From the NCBI GenBank assembly GCA_963920635.1, contig OY987300.1, positions 79,213,899-79,277,898 on the forward strand: a stretch of 64,000 bases of DNA, given 5' to 3'. Of the stretch, positions 21,701 to 33,700 are shown piece by piece (positions within the stretch are counted from its first letter, which is position 1; each line of letters starts with the position of its first letter). Origin of the DNA: Pseudeuparius sepicola (taxonomy: Eukaryota > Arthropoda > Insecta > Coleoptera > Anthribidae). A program made the translations under genes and the position numbers. The notes under the pieces were generated by a model. That model saw only the letters and a list, made by a program, of their open reading frames with translations, did not search any database and was not told the DNA's origin.

Positions 21701-24700
21701 ATACCAAATTTCAAATTTTTAAGTAGCGCCGTTATTGAGATATAAATAAAAAAAATACTGTTGGGTCCAAAAGCCCAAATCGAAAAATTTTAAAACCACC
21801 TGCCGAACACCCCTTTAAAGTATTTACTATACATTCTGACTCACCCTGTATATTATCCTTGGAGTGACTAATGTAACTTCCAGTTCAGTGGTTTGACGAT
21901 CCAACATAAAGATCACCATAATAAAATGTAGTGGAGTGAATACTAATACGTAATGTTGATATTGTCATTCTAGCTATCGGAAGGACGCTGATCCTCTACA
22001 CAAATCATATTTTTGTTATACGTAAAAATGACCCACACAATAGTTGGAGCAAAACAATTAATAGGGGTTGTTAGTTTTTACCCTTTTTTAGGGCAGTGTG
22101 TAAATGAATAAACTACCATAAGGCGTCTTCCAGTAAGTAGATAACACATACCAAATTTCAAATTTTTAAGTAGCGCCGTTATTGAGATATAAATAAAAAA
22201 AATACTATTGGGTCCAAAAGCCCAAATCGAAAAATTTTAAAACCACCTGCCGAACACCCCTTTAAAGTATTTACTATACATTCTGACTCACCCTGTATAT
22301 TATCCTTGGAGTGACTAATGTAACTTCCAGTTCAGTGGTTTGACGATCCAACATAAAGATCACCATAATAAAATGTAGTGGAGTGAATACTAATACGTAA
22401 TGTTGATATTGTCATTCTAGCTATCGGAAGGACGCTGATCCTCTACACAAATCATATTTTTGTTATACGTAAAAATGACCCACACAATAGTTGGAGCAAA
22501 ACAATTAATAGGGGTTGTTAGTTTTTACCCTTTTTTAGGGCAGTGTGTAAATGAATAAACTACCATAAGGCGTCTTCCAGTAAGTAGATAACACATACCA
22601 AATTTCAAATTTTTAAGTAGCGCCGTTATTGAGATATAAATAAAAAAAATACTATTGGGTCCAAAAGCCCAAATCGAAAAATTTTAAAACCACCTGCCGA
22701 ACACCCCTTTAAAGTATTTACTATACATTCTGACTCACCCTGTATATTATCCTTGGAGTGACTAATGTAACTTCCAGTTCAGTGGTTTGACGATCCAACA
22801 TAAAGATCACCATAATAAAATGTAGTGGAGTGAATACTAATACGTAATGTTGATATTGTCATTCTAGCTATCGGAAGGACGCTGATACCAAGGTACTTCA
22901 GGAGTATATTCGAGGGTGGTGTGACCGAGTTGTATTATAACATGAAGCACCCAAAGGAGTCCTTCCACAACACTAGTATTACGCTAGACTGTGATCAGTG
23001 CACCATGGTTACACACCATGGCAAACCCCTCTTTACCAAGGTAAGGATGTCGAATGTCTCGTCGTAATATTCGCACAATGCTATCTGGATCCACAGACCC
23101 ACTAGGCCAGGGCCTAAGCCTTTGAAAATGGCAAAAAGTGAAAAAAAATTAGAACAGTATGAAACCCATTGGAAAAGGCAGAAAGTATAGCAAAAATAAC
23201 ATAAAAAATAATTTAAGGGCGATTTGAGGTTCGGGGGTTGCAGGGGGTGATCTTTTAGGGGTGGAAAACGGTTTATCACGATTTCCGGGAAAACTGCAAC
23301 TCCTATCGAAAAAAGTTAAATAGCAAAGTTGTAGATAATAAAAAGATCTACAACTTTTGTATTTACACCTTTTTCACATAACCTCAAAATATCCGCGAAA
23401 AATCGAAATAACCGATTTTTTGGTTTTTAATTTTTATCTCCCACAAAAAATATTTTTTTCCACGAAATTTGATGAAACTTACCTTCTTATGTCCCGAACA
23501 CGCTGTAATTTTTTTAAATCAAAATATTTATTTTTCCCCTTTTTTTTATTTTAAACCGAAAAAGTAACTAAGATTCCATGTTATATTGATAAACCAAGAA
23601 ATTGCAAATCGATATACAATGCGTCCCGGAAAATAATGAACATCATGGGGATCTTGCAAACGATGAGAGATAGAACAACGGTTAAATGTCTAATATCTTT
23701 TTTCGTTTTTGAGTTATTTTGAAAAAAGGAAAATTTTGCATTTTCGACAGATAGAAAAAAGAAAAACACTTTCTTATGGCATTTTTTAACGCGATTTAAG
23801 ATGGCGTTTTTAGATTTGTTCTACAACATTTCGTTTTTGAGAAACAATCTTCAACTCAATTTTTTTAAAAAACGGACCTGTATTTTTTTCCAGATTTTGA
23901 AAGCACTTTTCATTGCAAATACCATGATTTATGACACGATATATTTTTTAAATGTTTTGAGACAATTGTACTGAAAGTTCCTTTTTTCCATTTAAATACT
24001 GGGCCATATTAGAAAAAAATGAGTGGAAAAAAAGGAATTTTCTGTATAATTGTCTCAAAACATTTTAAAAATAATTCGTGCCATACATCATGGTACATAT
24101 TTAGAATGAAAAGTGCTTTCAAAATCTGCAAAAAAGGCCATAAGAAAGTGTTTTTCTTTTTTCCTATCTGTGATAACAACTTTAGAAAAAAATAAAATCG
24201 AAAATGCAAAATTTCACTTTTTTCAAAATAACTCAAAAACGAAAAAAGATATTAGAAATCTGTTTGTACCATTTTATTGACCTCAAAATTGCGAAACTTT
24301 TTTCCCATTTAACCGTTGTTCTATCTCTCACCATTTGCAAGATCCCCAAGCTGTTCATTCTTATCCAGGACACACTGTATATCGATTTGTAATTTCTTGG
24401 TTTATCAATATAACATGGAATCCTAAAATTTTCAAGTAATTAAAGTGTAAATTTCAATAAATAGCGCAAAATTTTAAACAATTATTAAAGAAAAATTTTC
24501 GAAATTGAGTTTTTTCGTTTGTTTGCATTTTCTGAGAAAATTTTTCATAGTGATGTATATTTTTTACACCATCAGAAAGTAGAGGTTTCAACGAACAAAA
24601 AGCGAACCGACTTTTTTTAAAAAGCAGCTTTTTTGGCGTGGGCATTTTCGATCGAAAATGAGGTTACTTTTTCGGTTTAAAATCAAAAAAGGGGTAAAAG

Positions 24701-27700
24701 TAAATATTTTGATTCGAAAAAATTACAGCGTGTTCGGGACATAAGAAGGCACGTTTCATCAAATTTCGTGGAAAAAATTTTTTTTTGCGGGAGATAAAAA
24801 TTAAAAACCAAAAAATCGGTTATTTCGATTTTTCGCGGATATTTTGAGGTTGTGTGCAAAAAAGTGTAAATACAAAAGTTTTATTACCTACAACTTTGCC
24901 ATTTAACTTTTTTCGATGGGAGTTGCAGTTTTGCGGGAAATCGTGATAAACCGTTTTCCACCCCTAAAAGATCACCCCTTACGACCCCCGTACCTCAAAT
25001 CGCCCTAAAATTATTTTTTCTATTATTTTTGCTATATTTTCTTCCTTTTCCAATGGGTGTCATGCTGTTCTAGATTTTTTTTTTTGTTCTCAAGAATTAT
25101 CTACCCTGGCCTACACGGCTTCGTTGCTATTTTCCTCAGTTCACGGCTTTGCATTTCGGGTCTGTGTGGTTCGGCTCGAAGCTAACGCAACCGAACAGAA
25201 GCCCGAAGCTCCGCTGCGTGAATAAAGTGTCCGAACATTTCCTGTTTCCCCGCAGGTTTGTACGGAGGGGCGGCTAATTCTCGAATTCACCTTCGACGAC
25301 CTGATGCGGGTGCGGTCGTGGCATTTCGCGGTCAGGGCGCACAGGGAGCTGGTGCCGCGCAGCGTGGTGGGGCTGCACGCGCAGCAGGACCCGGCCGCCC
25401 TGGACCAGCTGGCGAAGAACATCACCAGGCAGGGCATCACCAATTCCACGCTCAACTACCTTCGGGTAAGTGGAAATGTCGCAATTTCACATCGTCTGAC
25501 GCTATGTTTGGAAACTATCGCTATTTTATTGGTATTTGTTAGGTGCCAGGCAACTTAGCTCCAAGGAAAATACTAAGCTTCGTCAAAAGCCTAGGTGACC
25601 TTGGAATTTATTTGAGCAGGGTCATTCACAAAAGATCTAATTAGGTCGCAGTGAAGAAAGGCCGTAAGGGCAAAAAAACGACCCCCAAGAAATCTACAAT
25701 CTACAATCTAGGTGCCATTTGATATTCTTTCATGTACCTATAAAACTTTGTTTCAATTTTTATTTTGATTGGGTTCTAGAACTCATGCACATGCGCAGTG
25801 CACACTTACTACACAATGTTTCCGTTTTTCAGAACCAGTGTCCAAATCGTCAATAACCCATCGTTTTTTGTGGTTTACATCTGGCACTGCCGTTAATTTG
25901 TACTTTAAGAAGTTTTAGTTCTTCAGACGAAGGCCAAACTAATAAACATATGTTTTTTGAAGAAATGTATCGTGTTACAGAAAATTTATTAAAATCAACA
26001 CATTTTTCTAATTATACAGGGTGTAACTGAACTGATGGTCAAAAATGAAACCACGTATTCTTCATATATTTTTTTCTCCTACGGGCCATATTTTTTTTTA
26101 TACAGAGCTTAGAAATTTAGAGAAAAATACACATATTTCTTAGTATCTCTAGAAGTATACGAGATATTTTTTTCAAACTTGGCGTGTCACGAGCGGATGA
26201 GCTGCCAAATTTAAGGTTAATATGAAGCTTCTGAGGCCCCCAGTTGCGGAGATACAGGGTGTTATTAAAATTAATTAGTTCAAAAAAATATGAATACCCT
26301 GTATAATCGCATTTTTTAAATTTGTTTTGAATGGTAAATTCAATGGTTAACAAAAAGTATCTCTTAGTATTTTTTCATATTCTCAGCCGTTTCTTAATTA
26401 TTTTCAAAGAACGGCAATGCTGCAATAAACAAGTCATTTTAAGAATAAATCTAACAATCTGTAGATGTTAATAATTAAACTTGGCATTATTTGAATCATT
26501 TGGCTGCCAACTTTGCACTTTAGTATCAATGTTTTGAAAAATGATATTTTCATTCGAAGAATTGACTGATATGCACTTTTGCTATGGACTTGCCAGTGGC
26601 AATAATAAACGTGCGGAAAGGCATAGTTGCGGGTATTGAAAGAGACGGCGGTCATTTCGAACATTTAATAATTCAATTTTCTAATAGCATTACGTTTCTT
26701 TTATTATCATTTTTGCTTTTGTATTTTGTTAAATAAAGTTTAATTGACATCCACAGATTGCTAGATTTATTCTTAAAGTGGCTATTGTTCATTGCAGCGT
26801 TGCCGTTCTTTGAAAATAATTAAGAAACCGCTGCGAATATGAAAAAATACTAAGAAATACTTTTTGTTAACCATTGAAGTTTCCACTCAAAACAAATTAA
26901 AAAAATGCGATTATACAGGGTATTCATATTTTTCTGAACTAATTAATTTTAATAACACCCTGTATCTCCGCAACTGGGAGCCTCAGAAGCTTCATGTCAA
27001 CCTTAAGTTTGACGGCTCATCTGCTCATGTGACACGCCAAGTATGAAGAAAATATCTCATATACTTCTAGAGACAATAAGAAATATGTGTATTTTTCTCT
27101 AAACTTCTACGCTCTGTATAAAAAAAACTATCAGTTCAGTTACACCCTGTATAGGAAACGTTTATTCACTTTTGGCATATAACTAAACTATATTTTATCT
27201 AACAAAGAATTTTTTTTTAAGAAATTCCTAATATTGTCAATAAACAGAATCGACAAAAATTAAATAGAAAATTACCACTGCGTTACATCGCTTTTTCGAC
27301 TTATTACTGCCTCGATACATCTCGACATAGTGTTAACTAATGTTTGGCATTCATCTGGAGTGAAACTATTCCAAATTTCTTGGAGACGAGCACGCAACTC
27401 TGGAACGGTTCTTGCGGGTTGTGATCGCAACTTCTTCATTATATGCCATAATGTTTCAATCGGCGAAAGATCTGGACTGCTAGCCGTCCATTTTAAAAGG
27501 GAAATATTGTTTTCTAACATCCAATCTTTCACTTTTTTAGCCATATGACAAGAGGCGCCATCTTGTTGGAAGATACATTCAATATTTTGCAAATGCAGTT
27601 CTTCAATTTTTAGTTTCAAATTATTTTGAAGGACGTGAATGCAGTTATCAAAGTGTAATTTTGCAACCCCCCTAGCTGATGTGGATCCCCAAATCATCAC

Positions 27701-30700
27701 AAAAGACGGAAACTTAACTTTCTTTTTAAGGCAGTCCGTGTGATACACTTCTCCTTTAGCTCTAATGACTCGGCTTCGACTATTACCAACAAAAACTTCA
27801 AATCTAGCCTCATCATTCCATATAATTGAGTTCCATTGATGCCGAGATCAAGCTCTGTGCTCTTTTGCAGATCGTAAAATTGAAAACAGGAAAAAATCAG
27901 AAACAGTTTGGGCTTACCTTGTAAGTTTTAAACCCTAGTTTTCGGGAAGCCCTGTGACAAGTTATCCTTGAAAAACCTTTTTCTCTTGCCTGGTTCCATA
28001 AAACTCTAAATTCTCCATAATTAGCCCGATGATTTTGACTTCAATGACTTCAATTTCTCTGCTTCTGAGCAACGGATCCAGTAGTTTTGTAAATTAATAA
28101 TATTCCGCACTGTATATCATGATAAATTAACAATGTCTGCAATTTGCGCAGCAGATTTGCCTTTTGAATGCAAGTGAATTATAACATTACTTATTTCTTC
28201 AGAAACAGCTTTACCACGAGACATTTTTATTTGTCAACAACAATGAAAGCTCGAATATGTTGTGAAATGTCACTAACGCCTTGTTTAAACTTATTGAAAG
28301 TCAAATATTGTGATTTATTTCAGAGCTGCCTTCTAAACTTCTAGAAACACATTATTTAACTTAAGCTGTGTTCGTTGTGTATTTTGTTACAATCAAATTA
28401 TTAAACAAAACATCCAACATAAAGCTAAATATATCTAAAAATGTTTTTAAACATTCTCTAAAATCTGTAAAGAAACAAAAAAATAGCACATTTTCAAAAA
28501 CGTCTGCTCCGACATGCTATAAATTCACAAATTTGATATTTTGAATGGTTGGGCCAATTTCACTGAGACAGGGCTCGTAAATTGTCTTGTCTATGGACGA
28601 GGTCGAGGACGAGATGTTTCAAGCTTTGATTTCTGCGGAAGATCTGCCTCGCCACCCAAAAGATGAAAAATATGCAGAATCTATACAACAATTATTAATA
28701 GCTACAGAGATTTTTCTTGATTGTCATTTTGTTTGCTGGTTTTTCAGTTAGGTTTCTAGATGGTAGAAAGCCACTTTCCTCATTCTTTCGTGTTGCATTA
28801 AAAAATCCTGTTGGCCAAAATTAATAGAATACACATATGAGTCCTTCCAGAGAATATTCTTGTCCATGAGTAGAGTACTAAGCCACTTTCTAATGGTAGC
28901 CACGATTCAAACTGCCAATATAGGGTTAAACATGGTGGCAAATTCCATCTATTTAATATACAGTTATCTGTGTTAATTTCGCTCAATTTTGTCAGGTCAC
29001 AATTTGACAACCTTCAAAGCATTTTTTAATATAAGTGGTATATTATTCTCCTCTGCGGTTTCTATTTATTAATCCTCAGTGTTATTAACACAAAAGTTAT
29101 TAACATAAACATAATGTTTGTGTAAAATATGATTGCTCGAAATACCGCAAAGCCTTTATATATTCTAATCGGTTTATTTGAAACGAGCGAAATAAAAATA
29201 GTCACTTTAATTGGTTCTTAAATCGATAATTGTGGTTTGCTCGACAGCTCACAACTCAATACGTTTTATCATTTTATAAAGTATTAAACAACATTGCCGG
29301 TATTTAATTTTCCCCGGCATTATTTAAATTGAAATTACATCGTCGAGGGTGTAGTAATGGAAAGCTTATAATACCTACGCAATCATAAAATTAAATTTTG
29401 CATTTGCGTTGGGCTTGTATTGTATTTATGCACAGTTCAAACGGACTGATCTCTTTTTAATTATTGCCCGTCTGACCATTTCGAATGGTATCTAGATCTG
29501 GCACGCTTTTAGTTATGTGAAAAAAAAACCAATAGTAGGCTGTGGCTGCAAGAAAACAAAAGTGTGACAGGTCATCTGGGCATACGACAAAAAAAGTATA
29601 CCATGGTACAAATGAACTACTGACCTTCGAGAAGTTATAAATATGTGGTCACTGATGAATTATGTGTCAAATTTATTAACTTTTAGGTTATGTTTTTCAT
29701 TGTAGGGATAACCTTGTGTAAAATTTCCTAGCTGGCAAAGGGTTGGAGACCATATACACTGTCCAAGTTGCTAAAAGTGTCCAAGTAACCAATCGATGTA
29801 TACACGGGCGTAGCCAGGATTTAGTTTTGGGGGGGGGTTAGTTTGAGAAGTAAATAAAACAACAAAAATATACTTACATGAAATTTAATATCTATATATT
29901 CATCCGAAAAACTACGACATATATATAAAGTTCTTAACTTTAAATGAAATGGATAAATTAATTTCGTTCCTCTGCGCTAAATCTAAAACCATTAAAGAAG
30001 AAATCTTCGGCTTTTTCTTTTAAATATATCCACTACTTCATCTGCATGAATTTCTGTTCCATAGTGAATGTTCATTAGAGCCAAACCATTAAGTCTGTTT
30101 TCACTTGTAGTGTTTCGTAAATAGTTTTTCAGTCTCCTTAGGCTCGAGAAAGACCTTTCTGGGGTAGCAGTGGATACAGGAATAGTAGCCAAGATTTGTA
30201 GTAATGTGTAAATATTAGGCTAAAGGTTTTTATCGCACATATCTAGGCATTCCAAACTAGATTTCGGGGTAGGCAGTCTTCTTATCAGCATGCAAGGTAG
30301 CTGAAGCTTTTATAGCTAAATCCAAATTTGTTTCTTTATTAGAAACCCCTTGACCTTGACTACACCACTTTTTCCAGTAGTCCATACCTTTAGGTTTATC
30401 ACCCTTCCTTTTTTTCCCCTCCATTTTTCGACAGTAATAATGATTCACGTATCTATCCTTAGCAAGGTCATCGAATAACAGCGCACTAAAATTACTCACT
30501 TACACGGTACACTTAATTCTCTTCACTATTCGTTCACCACAACGCAAAGTGTCCCTACAATACAAAATAGTTCGGCTGCAACTGCGTCTGCCTCTCGTCA
30601 AAAGATGGCGCTAGGCGCTACTATTACTACATAATATATTCAAACAAAATAATAATTTAACTCTTCACTCCTCGTATTTTTTCGGTATAATATTAGGTAA

Positions 30701-33700
30701 TATTTTGCTTATTTCGGGGGGGGGGGGGGGTTTGAACCCCCGAAACCCCCCCCTTGGCTACGCCCGTGGATGTATATCTCTGAACTTACTTCGCTACGAT
30801 TCAATGTTGGCAATTCCTTTTCTCGTTGCAGCTGTGCGTGATATTGGAACCGATGCAGGAGTTAATGTCCAGGCACAAAGCGTACGCGCTGAGTCCTCGG
30901 GACTGCCTCAAGACGACGCTATTCCAGAAGTGGCAACGGATGGTGGCCCCACCGGGTAAGCGAGGTACCCTTCTTCTCGGCACTATAGGATTGGTCCGTT
31001 CCGCTGTGCGGGGTCCGTTTCGATCGGATCTCAGATGCCGTTGCGCCTTTTCGAGAACGAGTCGAGAAACTGGCCGAGAAATGTGCAGTGCGAGCCTCAA
31101 TTCACGTTTAATTTTGTCGGTTATCATCCATTCTGCCATGGAATGTACGAGTCTGTAGTGTGTATCAATCATTTGAAAACGAAACCTCAAAATCCAGGAG
31201 TAGTTCAAATGCACCGCACTTCTAAACAAGAATTTTCATTTTGTTCAAATCTGACTAGTGTTTTCCTAGCAATATTTATGTGAAATGAAGCCTAAAAGAG
31301 ACAGAATGTGAGGTAATGAAAAAAAAGAAGGGACTCTTTAAAGTAAGGGGACCCAGCATTATACGTGCCAAAGTGAGGCCTATTCTTTCCTCATTCTAAT
31401 GGTCTCAGTGATGCCAAGTATGCCATTTTATTGGAGAATCTATGAATATAACAGGTACTTTGATTGTTAGTAAAATTTAATAATGGTTTCCATGATTTCT
31501 AAAAATTAGACTTGACAATGTTGTTACCAGGCTCCTCAATCCATTTGTAATATGTATACTTGAACTTTCTTCCCTTGTTGAATGTTGAAACCCAAAGAAC
31601 TTTCGCAGATTTCGGGATGGACTAATAAGATTAGGTCTAGTAGTTCTAATGATGGTAGTTTTTCTCGGTGTTCATTATAAAATTTTTGTAATTTTATTTC
31701 TCTCCCAAGGTACCTCACAAACTTAAAATAAACTTGTAGTCGTAGATAAAAACTCTTTAAAAAAGACCTGACTGAAGCTACCTGCTTAATAATTTAAAAT
31801 TTACGAAATACGATTTTCGTTTTGAACTACCTACTTATACGTAGTTCAAAATTTGAATCCTGTATTCAAATGTTGAATACTAATAAGGTTACAAAAAGAA
31901 AACGTGGCCAATGATCGGTATTTCTTATATTTAAATTTTTTGTTTTTACCTATACAAAGTTTTGATTTGTATCGTATGTTTAGATGAAAATATAGCCAAA
32001 TATACATGCAGTGTGTTCTAAAGATGGGCCGATTTTCAAAAAAGTTTTCAACTTTTCAACCGGTAGCCCTTGAAGAGCTCTACATTTTGGATTATACTTT
32101 TTTGAAATAGTACATAAATTAGTTACATCAATTACATGGTTGACTGTTATTAGAAGAAAACCCCAAAAAATTAGAAAATTACAAACCACATTAGGCATGT
32201 TTTTAAGAACAAAATGCATAGTGCCATCTAATTGGCCCTAGTTCAAAACCTTTGGTAAAAAATTTCAATACTTCAAGTTATCCGCCATCTAAAAAAAGAG
32301 TTTTCCAAAGTACCTTGTATAATAAACCACAGGTCATATATTGGTGATATTTTTTTGTGAATCGATTAAGCCTTTCCCAAGATATTATTTTTCATAGTAT
32401 AACCAGCCTAGCTTATACAGGGTGTTGGGTGTTTCGTAGATGGCAATTAAATGAACTCAATATTCATTATATGAATACATGGATTCGAATACTATTCAGT
32501 AATTGAATACTTTTGTTAGAATGTTATTCAAATCTCTAGGATTCGAATCATATTCTGTATTCGTATTCGAATACTGGTTTTTGGTATTCTACTCAAGTCT
32601 GAATGTGATACAGGAAAAATCTGGTTGCAATTATTGGGACTACTACAGGCGGCCGCATTATCTTCAATTGACACATCTGAGTATATGGAAGTTAGAAAAC
32701 TTAAAAATTGTGAATTATGATGGGAAATTTGTTGCCTCCTTTAGAATCTATGGCACTGGCATTTCACATAAAACCTGATGGCAGTTGGACACTGAAATGT
32801 AACATAACCTTGTACCAGCCTCCTTGTGGTCTCCTCAGAGTCGACAGAAAACAAACTTCCCCTCAAGGCTTCACTTTTCCTATGTGATAGACTGTGAAAT
32901 GCTGGGTCCCCTGGTCGGTTATCGTCCATTCTATCATGGAATATACGAGTCTATAGTGTGTATTTATCATATCATAATTATTTGAAAACGAAACCTCGAA
33001 ATCCAGTAGTAGTTCAAATGTACCGCGCAAGAATTTTCATTTTGTTCAAAACTGACTAGTATTTTCCCAGCAACATTTATGTGTAAATGAAGCCTAAAAG
33101 AGACAGGATGTGAGGTGATGTGTCACTTTGTGCTCGACTTCTAATTAAACGAAATATTCGCAAAAAAAAAACACATTTTGACGGACCGTACCAACGGCAT
33201 CAAGAGTACACGTCCGATATTGAGTCTGCGGCACTGAACATTTGGTCACAGCGGAACCGACGATAATCCTGACATCCCGCACGCATGTCACGGACGTGAT
33301 TTCCCCCCCGGTCGGGTAACAGATAAAATTGTCTTGTTGTAGAGTCACAGCGGCCGGCGAACAAGAGGAGGAAACGGAAAGGGTCGAACTCTGGCGGCGC
33401 CGCGAACAACACGGCGCCGGCGCCGAACAAGAAACGGTCGCCGGGGCCCAACTTTTCACTGGCGTCGCAGGTAGGAGACGTACGCACACATTTTTTTCTA
33501 TTTTATTAGTGGTAATCGTGGAAAGTGATACGTTAGAAAGTTCTGTAGGTATCACTTTTCAAAGTATCCTTAGGCATAGAAGGTTTGTTTTTGATTACAG
33601 ATTGTTATAAATATACAGGGTGTAACTTTTTGGTAACAAGTAACGAGCCTCATTTATTTGATGGAATTATATTTATATTTTTGTTTGAAGGGTGGGGCTG

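Noticed and set aside
20208..22886. CRISPR-like array
   Set aside because: Unit length 447 bp, no spacers, and a eukaryotic intron context: a tandem duplication.
25141..25455. Minus-strand frame over Chip exon 4
   Set aside because: Antisense shadow of a conserved exon.
28593..28751. Small acidic frame MDEVEDEMFQALISAEDLPR...
   Set aside because: Looks somewhat protein-like, but has no homologue I can name, no splice signals and ends quickly; kept only as a note in the intron entry.
30801..31229. 142-codon minus-strand frame over Chip exon 5
   Set aside because: Antisense shadow with no recognisable family.
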